This document shows, piece after piece, positions 1-12,714 of a stretch of DNA of 64,000 bases. Below the pieces are notes generated by a model. It did not search any database. It saw nothing but the letters and a program-made list of their open reading frames with translations, and was not told the origin of the DNA. Each line of letters opens with the position of its first letter. The stretch's first letter is position 1. This stretch comes from Cannabis sativa (Eukaryota; Streptophyta; Magnoliopsida; Rosales; Cannabaceae): contig NC_083608.1 in assembly GCF_029168945.1 (NCBI RefSeq), forward strand, positions 14,898,136 through 14,962,135, written 5' to 3'. The position numbers were made by a program, and so were the translations under genes.

Positions 1-2560
1 TTGATGTTTGTGAAATTTTCGTGAAAAATAATTGCAATTTTATCTCTGGAACTATTTTTATTGGATAGTATGGAAAAAATTAAGCAAGTTAGCCTTTTAC
101 AGAACTTAATTTAGATTTTATTTGAATTAGTTATGATTTTTTGAAGATTTGAAAAAAAATCGGGGCTGTGCTGATATTTTCCTGCGATCGCAAATCTGTC
201 CGTACAGTTTCGAATTTTTTTGATTTTTCATTCTTTTTCATGGAATTAACTTCCAATTTTTTGTATAGTTTTGTATTAATACTATTACTATTCCTAATTC
301 AATTCTAATTATCATTTTGAATTAATTTAATATTTTTTAAATTTAATTCAAGATATTAGTGTAATTTGAATTTGAATAGAATTAGTATCTATCTTCTTGC
401 TTAAAAATCTATCTTATTTTAAAATTTGATTATATCTTATTTTTTTTAAAATTTAAGGTCAGATTTTATAAGATATTTATAAAATCTTTTAAGATATTTT
501 TAAGATATCTTATCTTTTAAGATATTTTTAATTATATCTTATCTTTTAAGATATTTTTTTTAAAAATTAAATCTTTTGAGATATTTTGACCTTATTTAAA
601 TTTAAAATAAGATATTTATAATTTAAATAGATGTAAGATATTTTGCTAACTTTTAAATTTTGTTATTTTATTTATTTAAATTAAATTTAAAATCTGAAAA
701 AATATTTCATTTATCTTTTCTAATTTTTATTTAATTTTTATTTTTAAAATAACATTTAAAATTTAAAAGTAGTTAGCAAATTTTTGAAATGATATTTAGG
801 TTGGTTGAAACCTAATTTTTCAAAAATTGTAGGTTTAATTTTAAATTTAAATTTTTTTTAAAATTTCGAATTTTTCAAATTTTTTTTTAAAAAAATTTCG
901 AATTTTTTTTATTATTTAATTAATTATTTTCGAAATTAAAAAAATTTAATTTAAAATTAAATAAATCCTACATCCAACTATCCAGCTAACCTTGTTGCAG
1001 GAGTATGTGTTTTAGCTTATGTGTAAGTTTTCAAAACCTATTATTACTTGATTGCAAATAGCCATGGTTACTTTTTGCCAGATCTAATGATCTGATGGCT
1101 CCCTTGGTCAAGATAATAATTTGTAACAGGTATATTTACAATCTTCTTTCATCTGTGTATGACCTAGCAACATGATAGGACCCATCCAAAGTGTGCCTGT
1201 GTGAGCCTATGTGTTTAATTTTATTATAGATGCATATAGGTTAATGTTGCTAAAATAAATTATCATAGTTATTGATAGAATTTATTTAGGCCCATTTAGT
1301 TTTTGGGCCTATTCAATTAATAACAGTTGTTCTTATTAAGGTTAAATTTGAAAAATATTTAAGTTTTAGATTTTTTCTAATACAACTTAAATTAGATATT
1401 TTTTCAAATTTTGTGGAAAAGATACTTAGTCAAATAAGATATTTTCTAGATAGTTATTTCTAGACTACTTATTATTTCTAATATTAAATAGGAAAATATT
1501 ATACATTGTGAAATTAATTATTTAAATAATTAATTTTGGTACAATTTATTTTAAGTATATTTTTCCTAGTATTAAACTAGAGATTAATAATTAAGCCTTC
1601 TCTACACTTAATTATTTATTTCTTGAATTTAATACATTTAATTAATTTAAAAAATTAAATATCTAAGTTGATTTTCATCATGATACTTAAATATTTCTTT
1701 TTCATGACATTTAATTAAATAGAAAATTATTTTTAGTTGAAATTTATTTTTTCAACTAAATTTAAATAATTTTCAAAATATATTTTTTCTTTATTTTATT
1801 AATCAAATTTCGAAATTGCATTTCTTAAATGCTGGAATTTCGAATTTTATTTGAAAAATAGATTAAAGTTGTAAATTATTTATTTTAATTTTGGACCAAC
1901 TTAAATCAATGATTTTTTTATTTATTGATTAATTTAAAATAAATTGAATTAAAGTATATTATTGGAAATTGAATTAATTAGTCAAAGGAAAATCTAAATA
2001 GATGATATTTTTGCTTGAAGTATTTTTCTAGTGTATTTAATTAAATAGAAAATTAATATTTAAGTTGATTTTCATCATCATACTTAAATATTTGAAATTT
2101 TTCTTATATATTTAATTAAATAGGAAAATTATATTTTTTTTTTGTTGTAAATTAATTTTATTAATTAATTTTGGGCCAACATTAAATTAGAATAATTTTT
2201 CCAGGATTAATTTTTTATTTTAACTTGCATTTTTGAAAATTGTATCCTTGAATACTTTAAATTTTTGAAATGCAATATATATTTATAGAAAATTAAATTT
2301 GAGTTGTAAATTAATTTATATTAATTTTGTAACAACTTAAATTGAATATTTTTCTAAATATTTATTGGAAATTATTACTAAGATGGAAGAAATACATGTT
2401 ATTTTCATATCCATCTAAGTAAAATTTATAAATATTAAATTAAAATTTATATTTAGAATTTTTCATTCTAAATTGGAAATTTTAAATAAATATATATTTA
2501 AAATAATAAAATTAAATAAAGAGAATCAAAGAAAATACAACTCACTTTAAATAATGAGCT
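1..2560. other. AT-rich non-coding flank, possibly leader of the decayed copia element
   Basis: I see no credible coding sequence here. The stretch is very AT-rich. Positions 470-600 carry a run of AAGATAT and its complement ATATCTT in short spacing. A block of about 80 bp around 1655-1735 recurs with small changes at 2043-2120 (shared core AAGTTGATTTTCATCAT followed by a TTTAATTAAATAG motif). Such internal repetition fits the long untranslated leader of an LTR retrotransposon, which would suit the copia relic that follows, but no matching 5' LTR was found. Confidence 0.4.
470..600. repeat. AAGATAT / ATATCTT short repeat cluster
   Basis: The heptamer AAGATAT and its reverse complement recur many times within about 130 bp, in both orientations, so the tract can fold into several small hairpins. 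It is low-complexity DNA with no sign of coding. Confidence 0.55.
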
Positions 2561-3539
2561 TGATTATTATTAAGATATTCGATCTCCATTGTTGGTCTTA
2601 CAAAAGTTATATGTTTTCAATATAACCTCGAGACGCTAGACTTCGTCCCCCTATGGATGGTTATTCGTTGAACGCATTTAACACCGTAAGATTTCATTTG
2701 ATAAGTGTTTTGTGAGTTTTCGTCTCTATTTAGACTCTCCCCTACGGTGACTACTTAGAGATAAACTCATAAAACATGAAACAATGGTGGAAGCTCATAA
2801 AATAAGAATAACCTTGACTCTCGCCTAACGGGACAACGTTGGATTCTTATTTTGATCGAATAAAAGGTTGCTAGAATGGTTTCTATTTTAAATGAGCTGA
2901 CAACTCTATTCAATAAATGATACTTTGACTCTCGCCTACCGGGACACTGTATCAGTTTGTTAAAAACCTTGGAAATTATTTAGGATTGTATGTTTTAGTA
3001 TTTTCACTTGTCATTCCTACTTGCTATATGCTTATAATTTCTGAATTATGTATGAATTTATATTGAACCATGTTATTTTCTGTTATTAAGTTGTAGTTTA
3101 ATTTCGAATCTTCATTGTTGGTCTAGCATGTTTGTTTTTCTAATGAGATAAATCCCTAATGGATTTTCACCATTAGACATACATAATAGTGTAAGATCTC
3201 GAAAGATAAATATTGTATATGCAACATCTAGCTGTTCATCAATTGATGACACCTTAGACTAGTATTTTTACAATATGAAACAAGAAGATTACATAAATAA
3301 GATTACTTTGTCTTTCGCTAATCGAAGCATCGTTGGATTCTTATTTTAAACGAAATTATCCTAATTCCTCTTAGCTTATTCATTTCGAATTAGCTCAATA
3401 ACATATCATTGGATGAATGGTCTATAAATCATTTCATGTCATTCTATATTTTCTCTTAAGAAAATTAAATGACGCATATGATTATAATCCCGAAATTCTA
3501 TTCCCAATTGATATAAATCCTCAATCTTAGAAATCTCCT

Positions 3540-4640
3540 GCTTGTATGGGCAAATCAGACTTAGAGTTAAATTATTAGTAGTGGTCCAAGATAGAATTAC
3601 TCATTATATTTGGTATAAATTTAAGTCTTTGACTTTAATTTTAGATTCCAAACAGAAATTTTCTTATATTTCTAATTCCAGATACAATACAGTTACACTT
3701 TCTCAAGTGTTTAATATCCATCTTTTATTAATGGATTCAAACTGTATGGAATATGAGTTAGGTATTCTGTGACCAGGATCCACTTGCAGTATTCTAAGAA
3801 CTCTTTGATGCAACTAAACCTATGTCATCAAAAGACACTACCACATTTTTTTTTAATCTATGGCATTTGTATCTTGTTCATAGTGGATTTGACAAGATCA
3901 ATCTCTGCAAAGAGTTAATATGCCTATATCCACTGAAAGTAATTCATCTCATTCGCAGATGGATGTACATTCAGGGGTGGATATGAGTTTTTTGTTGTAT
4001 TCTTAAAACGATAACTCTAGATTATACCTTAAGCAAAGAAATTTGAAATGTTTGAAAAATTTCATTAATTTCTAGCAATGGTTAAAACCATTAAGGTAAG
4101 TGGTTAAAGATCTTGCGAACTGATAGGGGTGGAGAAATAGTTAGTAGATATGCAGTTCAAAGATCATTAAATTGATTTTTGAATTATATCCAAACTTACC
4201 TCCCCAGAAATTTCGAGTTGCATATTGATGATTAGTTACTAGTCGTTGCCTAATTCCTTCTATGGTAATACAATTTCAGAATGATGTAATGGTTGTATAC
4301 TTAATGTAAATCATTACTAGATTCATGGATGACCTAATCAAAATCTTAAGAAAAGCTAGAACTGTTAACCATGGTTTGTTAGCTATTCTAAGTGATTAGG
4401 GGTGGACCATCCCATAGTCAATAGTTAAGAAAGTGTTTGATCAAACAAATACTACTTTTCTAAGAAAATGACTAAGTCTGAAAAATAAGTAGCAAATAAA
4501 GGAGATATTTAATTCTTGATTCCAAAAGTGTTCTATCATCTTACATATGATGATCCCACTGCCTCTGTTGTCTTGTCACAACCAAAGAGATTAATACCAT
4601 TTAGTTTTCTTCGACATAATTCACGGTACCTTGTCGTAGT
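3540..4640 (+). pseudogene. Copia gag-pre-integrase and integrase remnant
   Basis: Short open stretches in shifting frames resemble the copia protease-to-integrase segment. A Leu-Trp-His-Leu style motif lies near 3860-3880 and a Leu-Arg-Thr-Asp-Arg-Gly-Gly style motif near 4110-4130, at about the spacing expected of the GAG-pre-integrase and the integrase core. The catalytic Asp and Glu set cannot be assembled in one frame. The remnant ends at the target duplication GAGTG of the inserted LTR element and resumes at 8743. Confidence 0.55.
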
Positions 4641-4644
4641 GGGA

Positions 4645-4649
4645 GAGTG
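4645..4649. repeat. Target-site duplication GAGTG, left copy
   Basis: The five bases before the LTR start TGTTAGAG are GAGTG; the same five bases follow the right LTR at 8738-8742. Confidence 0.9.
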
Positions 4650-5437
4650 TGTTAGAGATTTTATTACAATGGAAGAAAATCAAGATATTACAACTCTATT
4701 GTAATACAATACAAAGACCAACAAAGAGATTAAATAAATGTTACAACAATATAATATACAATATATACACTATATATGTTATATATAAGAAAGGTGGAAG
4801 AAAATAAGAACACATGCAATATAAAATATGTATATATAATAAGAGAATAATATATATATATATATAAACACTCACTCACAACCTTGAGTGTAGATTAGTG
4901 GGGATCACCATGACTTGAACAAGGTATTACACCTTTGTCCAAAAGCTTATTTCCCCCTATCTCTAAGCACTAAGGGAACTCTCTAGGAAATAGCTTTGGG
5001 AATTATCAAGCCTTTTAGGGTTTTCTAGCAAAGTGCTTTCTTGATAGAAAACTTCATGTCTTACAAATGAGCACATTAGACTCCTTTATATAGTGTTTAG
5101 GTGATCACACTTAGAATTCAAACTCACCATCTCATTTCTCTCATATAATGAGCATTAATATAGTTTGTAACAACTATATTTCAAACCATTTGAATCCTAT
5201 CATCAAATTGTGTAACATCTCTTTTATTACACAATATTATGATCAACCAAAAGAAGTTACAAAAACAATTAACTTTGTAACTCTTCTCCATGTTATAAAG
5301 TGTAAGTTACAATTTTAGGTTAAATAAATTATATGTTACACAATTTATTTACCAAATACCTAATACATATTATTCACATAATAATATATATTACTACATT
5401 TTAATCTACACTTATTATATTATAAAATAATATAACA
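4650..5437 (-). repeat. LTR (left copy, 3' LTR by inferred orientation)
   Basis: Runs from TGTTAGAGATTTTATTACAA to ATAATATAACA, 788 bp. It matches 7940-8737 base for base over every line compared, except the TA run near 4848-4866. Confidence 0.93.
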
Positions 5438-7939
5438 ATCCCCCACTAGATTAAAATGTGTAACACACTTGTAACATTTATTTAATCAATCAAAATATTA
5501 TATCAAAATATAACATTCCCCCACTTTGATTGAATAAATACACACTTTCAAAGAAGTCTTGCTTAGGTGCATTAGGTAAAATGTCTTTCGACTTGAATTT
5601 TACCTTAGTGTAGTTACCACAAAGTTTGATGAAATTTTGGTTGCCGTAGCATTGAACCACTATTTCTTTAGTACAAACCGGTGATAACACACACACCCTC
5701 GCTAATGCTCACTTGAGACAGCATGTCTCGCTCTTGCACCGTTAATGGCCATGTGCAAAATTCCAATTCATGGACTCTCTAGAGAATAACTCCCAATTCT
5801 CATAAGAGGCGGCACCACCTCTAGTCCATATAGGTGGAGTTTTAGTGTCTCACCACTCTTTAGACACTTCTTAAGCTTAAGTGAGTTTTCTTAAGCTTAA
5901 GCTCCATTAAAAAACCTTTTGGTTTTAACCCTCAATTTTCACAACATGTACTCATCCATAGATGGGACAATTGAGTACCATATTCACTCTATTGACTTGT
6001 TATTACCTATTGAACTTAAGATTAGATGTTTACTAGTGTTAAGATAGGTTACCATCAATGAGCAAAACACTAAGGGAGTTTAGGTCCCATCCCTCGAAAA
6101 TTCTTGCTTTAATCTTGTACGGAGATTAAGCGATTTGTTATAACCTCTCACTATTGATTCCATGTGAATCATGCATGCCAAAATATAGTGTTCACTTTGT
6201 GACCACTTTTCTCCTTAAGTACTTAAGCTTTGAAAATTTAATCATAAATGATTAATTTTCACACAACTCAAATTCTCAATAATTTTGATACCAAACATAT
6301 CAAAAATACACCAATTTAGACACCAAATATGTCTAAATTCTCATATTTTATTTTTAGACACGAAGTATGTCTAAACTTTCTCATATTAGAGTATACACCC
6401 CCACACTTTCACATTTCATTATCAAGACAATATCTTGATTTTAAAATATAGAAGACCACTTTGTCTCTATAATTTTTCTTAAATTTAATTTCCTTCTTGA
6501 AATTATTTTCACCAAAATTTGACACTAAATATGTCAATATTTTCACATATGCACATAGCCAAACTTGATTTAGAATTTGAATTCAAAATCAAAAATATCA
6601 ACAATGTCTCATCACATTTTGATTAAATTTGTGGTACACCCCCACATTTCTACCATAAAGTGTATATTAAATATCACCTTTTTGTATTTTCCTCTTGAAA
6701 TGACTTTTTAAGGTCACTTTGAAAATACTATTTGACATTTTTAGTTTTCTCAACAAAACTAAAATATCAAATTCACATTACTACTCATAAAATAATGTGA
6801 TTATTTTTACTCATAATTTTAAGGTTATCTCCTCATTGAGATTAGCCCAAAATTATACCAAAGTTAACAAAATTCTCAACAATTTTGTTCACAACTTTGA
6901 TCATTTAAGATTCAAAATTGCTTCTCCAATTTTATTATCTTTTCACTATTTTTGAATCCACATTGATTCACTTTATTTTGAGTCCAAAATTGCTCTTCCA
7001 ATTTATGGCTCATTTCACAAGTTTGGATCCACTTTTAATCCATTTGTTCTTGCTATGACAAGACAATTCTCATAAGTGTAACTATCATATAGTTCACTTT
7101 TCTTATCTCATAATATGAGATGATTATCTCTTATAATCCAATAAAAGATGTAACTTCTCAAAAGCCATCTTTTATTATCTCATAAAGTGAGATGTTCACC
7201 ACCAAATTGAAAAAAAATTTAAAATATTCTTTATTCATAAAATAGATGATAATAATTCTCACAATAATAATAAACACTATTTTACTACTATCAACATTAT
7301 TATCATGCTATGTAACTCATATATTAATATAATATGTATGTTACTAATCAACATCTTATATGTAACATACACATAATATCAATATTAAATTCACAATATT
7401 AATGTTACATATCTCATATATATCATGTATACTATAATATATATATCATATACACATAATATATACATTAATTAGACAACTATATATATTACATACCTCA
7501 CACATATATAATATATATACACATTAATATACATGATATATATTATATACACATATTTCATATAAATACATAGAAAATAAGTATTTCTACATATTTAATC
7601 TCACAATATATATTATGTCATATCTCATCATATATGTAATACACATAACTCATATACATGTTATATATTATATATCTCATATATATACACATACAAACAT
7701 GTAATAAATTCAAATATCATATTATATATCACTATATATTATATGATATAAACTCATAATCGTCACATATATATAACTCATATATATGTTATATATATTA
7801 CTATCATATGAAATAGTAAATCACATAATATACACCACCATGCTCACCCATGAATGGTTTTCACATAAAATCTCTTATCCTTGCATTCTCACAATCTTGA
7901 TTTATCTCCTCTTCCATTGAAAAGGAATAAGCTTTTGAT
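5438..7939 (-). other. Non-coding internal region of the LTR element
   Basis: About 2.5 kb of AT-rich DNA without a credible long ORF. A 68-codon minus-strand frame at 5490-5696 runs across a second purine-tract-like motif and resembles no protein I know. Positions 6260-6400 repeat an ACCAAATATGTCTAAA-type phrase, and 7240-7830 is rich in TATA and CATATA microsatellite. Nothing resembling gag, RT or integrase was seen on either strand. Confidence 0.75.
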
Positions 7940-8135
7940 TGTTAGAGATTTTATTACAATGGAAGAAAATCAAGATATTACAACTCTATTGTAATACAAT
8001 ACAAAGACCAACAAAGAGATTAAATAAATGTTACAACAATATAATATACAATATATACACTATATATGTTATATATAAGAAAGGTGGAAGAAAATAAGAA
8101 CACATGCAATATAAAATATGTATATATAATAAGAG

Positions 8136-8166
<31 letters not shown>

Positions 8167-8737
8167 AACACTCACTCACAACCTTGAGTGTAGATTAGTG
8201 GGGATCACCATGACTTGAACAAGGTATTACACCTTTGTCCAAAAGCTTATTTCCCCCTATCTCTAAGCACTAAGGGAACTCTCTAGGAAATAGCTTTGGG
8301 AATTATCAAGCCTTTTAGGGTTTTCTAGCAAAGTGCTTTCTTGATAGAAAACTTCATGTCTTACAAATGAGCACATTAGACTCCTTTATATAGTGTTTAG
8401 GTGATCACACTTAGAATTCAAACTCACCATCTCATTTCTCTCATATAATGAGCATTAATATAGTTTGTAACAACTATATTTCAAACCATTTGAATCCTAT
8501 CATCAAATTGTGTAACATCTCTTTTATTACACAATATTATGATCAACCAAAAGAAGTTACAAAAACAATTAACTTTGTAACTCTTCTCCATGTTATAAAG
8601 TGTAAGTTACAATTTTAGGTTAAATAAATTATATGTTACACAATTTATTTACCAAATACCTAATACATATTATTCACATAATAATATATATTACTACATT
8701 TTAATCTACACTTATTATATTATAAAATAATATAACA
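7940..8737 (-). repeat. LTR (right copy, 5' LTR by inferred orientation)
   Basis: 798 bp from TGTTAGAGATTTTATT to ATAATATAACA, followed at 8738-8742 by the target duplication GAGTG. It is 10 bp longer than the left LTR because the TA run at 8143-8166 is longer. Confidence 0.93.
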
Positions 8738-8742
8738 GAGTG

Positions 8743-9862
8743 TCTAGGAACTCACCTTCTTATGACTTGGGAGACACTAGTGATTAAAATCCATTGTGAG
8801 TTTAAACAAGTAATGGATTGTCAAGATAAGAAACTAAGAAGAAAAGCCAATAGAACTATGGTTTAATCCATTCACATGGAATAACCTAATTTTTCTATTA
8901 CAAGGACATAAAAGGAAATTTTCGTTTATAAGTCTATTCAATGGACTTAACAAAACTTCCTGTTCCTAGTATTATAGGTTTGAGTTTATCTAAACCTATG
9001 GCTTATGGTATACCTGGTAATTACTTACTCTAATGCAAGCAACTTACTTTAGTAAGATGCTGGAGCATTTTCTTTCTAATAGAAATCTATAGAAGCTTCA
9101 CAACTTCTTAGACATAGATTTTATTTATCTAAGGAAAAGTCTCAACTATTCCAGAAAAGATAAAGCCATGAAAGAATTTCTTATATCAACAGTGAGAGGT
9201 CTTAGATATGCTTTTGTATGCCTTAGACCAGACACCTGCTGTTGAGTGGGAGTAATGAGTAGGTATCAGATTAATCCAGGAGAAGAACATTGGAAGACAA
9301 TCAAGTAAATCCTAAGATTAAGAAGAGGAACTATATGTTAGTCTATAAGGGTGTGTTTAAAACTCTTAGACTACACCATATCAGATTTCGAAATTTGCCT
9401 TTGTGCTAGTAAATCTTTCTGATAAGATGGTGGTTACTCTGGGGGTGGAATAGTGATTTTGGAGAAGTGTAAAAACCTATCTGAAGTCTCTAGGTCTACC
9501 AGAGAGGGACTGAATGTTAAAGTTGCAGGAAAGGTACTTATTCAGTCTAAGGAAAGTTCTATACATCTTTGGCACCATCCCAAATTGCCTTAAACTACTA
9601 GTGTTAATTTCCTGATTAACCAAAAGTAGTTGCCAAAGGTATAGAATCTAGTATGCCAAGAGAGTAGACATATAGAGAGGAATTTCACATTATTAATGAT
9701 TTTGTGATTAAAGGAAGAGTAATGGTGGAGAAAAAGTTCTGTTTAATTCAACCTTTCAGATCCTATTACGAGGAGTTTACTACTACTACACTTGATTTGT
9801 ATATCAAGGTTTTGAGATTATTTGAAACGCACTTTTGTTTTATATTAGTGCAAGTGGGAGTT
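8743..9862 (+). pseudogene. Copia reverse transcriptase and RNase H remnant
   Basis: This continues the copia relic after the inserted LTR element. Near 9270-9330 the reading gives His-Trp-Lys-Thr-Ile-Lys followed by Ile-Leu-Arg-style residues, the usual link between copia RT and RNase H. Around 9400-9520 it gives a Ser-Gly-Gly and Arg-Ser-Thr-Arg-Glu like series, as in copia RNase H. Many stops interrupt it. It ends in a purine tract CAAGTGGGAGTT that directly precedes the LTR. Confidence 0.6.
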
Positions 9863-11754
9863 TGTTGGGTTTTATGCCCTAAATAAAACTCATTTCAATA
9901 TAATCAAATTTACTTATTAATATAGATCAGAAATAACATTTAATGTTGCATGGTTCACATGATTTATTTCATGATTATATGTACATAATGTATAAATTCA
10001 TCTGAAACCCTTTTTACATACTTGATCCTGTTTATTGTGCCGTCAACACATTGGAAAGTAAACATGACTATGTGAATAAAGTTTCCTAGATTTATCAGAC
10101 ATAGGGTTTTACTGATATGATAATCTACAACAGAGTTTGCTTGCATTTGGAGAAGTGCTATGTTCTTTCCAGAGCATTGGTTAAAGTAAAGCTCAGGTTG
10201 GATGCATGGAGTATGCATCGGAAGGGACCGATATTGAACTTTGACTTAGATTTATTAAACTTACCGTAATATCTATTCAAGTCAATATCGTCTAGTTGAT
10301 CCTAGATCAAATGATCTTAATCCTGATATGATTAGGCTCAATCTCGAGAGGCTATTCGTGTTCTTTGATTTGTTAGTTAAGCCTACTTTTAGGTCAGGGT
10401 GATACGTACATTTTGGGAACACGGTAGTGCAATTGAGTGGGAGCGCTATCATAAACATGGAATCTATAGCTTCTATCTGGCGAATAGTAAGCAAAGGATG
10501 ATCTCCTTCGAGCTTGACCAAACGAACATAAATGGTGGAGTACTCATTTCACATAAGCTGAAATATCATTTATACGGGGTCAAGTGTTTTAAGGATAAAA
10601 TACATTGTAGGGTGTAACGGTAATTTAATCCCTTTACAGTGTAGATCATTCATATAGAAGATCATTGATCACATTAGGATAATAACAATGGATAACTAAT
10701 GATGTGTCTATATGGTGGAACATATAGAGCATTCTATATACTGAGAGTGCAATTCTAAGTTCTATGCGTGGATTCAACGAAGAATTAATAAGTTAGTGAA
10801 TTTTAGTGCTAAATTCTTGATCTACTTATTGGAAGCTCGGTTATATAGACCCATGGTCCCCCCACTAGTTGAGATAATATTGCTTGTAAGACTCATGTAA
10901 TTGATTTTGATTAATCAATTATAATTCTCAAATTAGACTATGTCTATTTGTGAATTTTTCACTAAGTAAGGGCGAAATTGTAAAGAAAGAGTTTATAGGG
11001 GCATATTTGTTAATTATGATACTTTGTATGGTTCAATTAATAAATATGATAAATGACAATATTATTTAATAATTATTTATAGTTATTAAATAGTTAGAAT
11101 TGGCATTTAAATGGTTGAATTAGGAAATTGGCATTTTTGAGAAAATCAGATACAGAAGGTGTTAAAATTGCAAAATTGCAAAGCCCAAGGCCCAATCCAC
11201 TAATGCTTGGCCGGCCACCTATTGTAGCTTTTTTAAGTTAATTTTTTCATTATTTTAATGCCATATAATTCAAACCTAACCCTAGTGGAATGCTATAAAT
11301 AGATAGTGAAGGCTTCAGGAAAATTACACTTTTCTTCAGACTTTCTGAATCAAAAAAAAAACTGAGCCTTCTCTCTCCCTATCTTTAGCTGACCACTCTC
11401 TCTCTTCTTCCTTAGAATTTCGAAATCCTTAGTGTATGAGTAGTGCCCACACACATCAAGTGATACCTCAATCATAGTGAGGAAGATCGTGAAGAAAGAT
11501 CATCAGCAAAGGAGATTCAGCATCAAAGATTCAGAGAAAGAGATCCAGGTTCAAATATAGATAATGCTCTGCTACAGAAAGGAATTAAGGGCTAGATATC
11601 TGAACGGAAGGTGTTATTTAATTCCGCTGCACCCAATGTAAGGTTTCCTAAACATTATATGTGTTTATTTCATCGTTTTAGAAAGTTCATATTTAGGGTG
11701 TTAATAAACATACTTGTGAGTAGATCTAAGATCCTGGTAAAATAAATTCCAACA
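9863..11754 (+). repeat. 3' LTR of the decayed copia element
   Basis: Begins TGTTGGGTTTTATGCCC directly after a polypurine tract and ends AATTCCAACA, so it has TG...CA ends and spans 1,892 bp. A TATA-like promoter segment occurs near 11291 (CTATAAATAGATAG), followed by a pyrimidine-rich leader. The first 756 bp (9863-10618) reappear inverted at 11755-12510. The minus-strand frames at 9964-10218 and 10282-10521 lie inside the LTR and are probably not genes. Confidence 0.85.
11288..11302 (+). promoter_or_regulatory. TATA-like element of the copia LTR
   Basis: The sequence GCTATAAATAGATAG lies in the right third of the LTR, about 40 bp before a CT-rich stretch. This is the usual place for the LTR promoter at the U3/R border. 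It is a positional inference; no transcript data exist here. Confidence 0.5.
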
Positions 11755-12510
11755 GTTACACCCTACAATGTATTTATTCCTTAAAACACTTGACCCCGTA
11801 TAAATGATATTTCAGCTTATGTGAAATGAGTACTCCACCATTTATGTTCGTTTGGTCAAGCTCGAAGGAGATCATCCTTTGCTTACTATTCGCCAGATAG
11901 AAGCTATAGATTCCATGTTTATGTTAGCGCTCCCACTCAATTGCACTACCGTGTTCCCAAAATGTACGTATCACCCTGACCTAAAAGTAGGCTTAACTAA
12001 CAAATCAAAGAACACGAATAGCCTTTCAAGATTGAGGCTAATCATAACAGGATTAAGAACATTTGATCTAGGATCAACTTGGCGATATTGACTTGAATAG
12101 ATTTTACGGTAAGTTTAATAAATCTAAGTCAAAGTTCAATATCGGTCCCGTCCGATGCATACTCCATGCATCCAACCTGAGCTTTACTTTAACCAATATT
12201 CTAGAAAGAACATAGCACTTCTCCAAATGCAAGTAAACTCTGTTGTAGATTATCATATCAGTAAAACCCTATGTCTGATAAATCTAGGAAACTTTATTCA
12301 CATAGTCATGTTTACTTTCCAATGTGTTGACGGCACAATAAACAGGATCAAGTATGTGAAAAGGGTTTCAGATGAATTTATACATTATGTACATATAATC
12401 ATGAAATAAATCATGTGAACCATGCCACATTAAATGTTATTTCTGATCTATATTAATAAGTAAATCTGATTATATTGAAATGAATTTTATTTAGGGCATA
12501 AAACCCAACA
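11755..12510 (-). repeat. Inverted 756-bp copy of the copia LTR 5' part
   Basis: Starts GTTACACCC and ends AAACCCAACA. It is the reverse complement of 9863-10618 with scattered substitutions. The plus-strand frames here (11852-12091 and 12155-12409) give nearly the same 79- and 84-residue peptides as the minus-strand frames of the left arm, which confirms the inverted relation. It may be a truncated second LTR from an opposite-facing copia insertion, or a rearranged copy. Confidence 0.9.
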
Positions 12511-12714
12511 AGGCACGCATCGGACCTCGTCTCCCTCCGCGCATCGATTAGGCCGTTCCAAGACTAACCCAGTACAACCAGGATTTCACCCACTTCTCTT
12601 TTTTTTTTCTTTATATATATTTGTTTATATACAGCTAATTTAAGATAATATTTATAAAGCTGTTTTTTATTTAAAGGGGAGACAATTTCTAAGGCCTGTC
12701 CCCGGGCCATTTGT

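Larger units (their letters stand above)
4650..8737 (-). mobile_element. Young non-autonomous LTR retrotransposon (LARD-like)
   Basis: Two LTRs (4650-5437 and 7940-8737) with TG...CA ends flank a 2.5-kb internal region, and a 5-bp duplication GAGTG borders the whole. Reading the LTRs against each other, the only difference I saw is the length of a TA microsatellite (about 10 bp), so the insertion is very recent. The internal region holds no gag or pol reading frame. Its length is above the usual TRIM range, so LARD-like is the better label. Orientation is inferred from a purine tract abutting the left LTR on the minus strand (AGTGGGGGAT before TGTTATATT), typical of copia 3' ends. No canonical primer-binding site was recognised. 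It must depend on another element's enzymes. Confidence 0.9.
2561..11754 (+). mobile_element. Decayed Ty1/copia retrotransposon (interrupted)
   Basis: Pieces of a plus-strand copia element occur in the right order. Leader-like sequence with two copies of a GACTCTCGCCTA motif (2817-2950) is followed by a GAG-pre-integrase remnant near 3850-3905 (Trp-His-Leu-Tyr-Leu-Val-His in one frame). An integrase remnant follows near 4110-4200, where the reading of CTTGCGAACTGATAGGGG resembles the integrase Asp-Arg-Gly-Gly motif. RT and RNase H remnants lie at 8743-9860, then a polypurine tract (CAAGTGGGAGTT) directly before an LTR. Stops and frameshifts are everywhere, so it is long dead. It is cut in two by the LTR element at 4650-8737. 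No 5' LTR was recognised. Confidence 0.7.

Noticed and set aside
9964..10521. Two minus-strand ORFs with almost identical copies at 11852-12409
   Set aside because: The apparent conservation is due to the inverted LTR duplication; the frames lie inside an LTR and have no domain.
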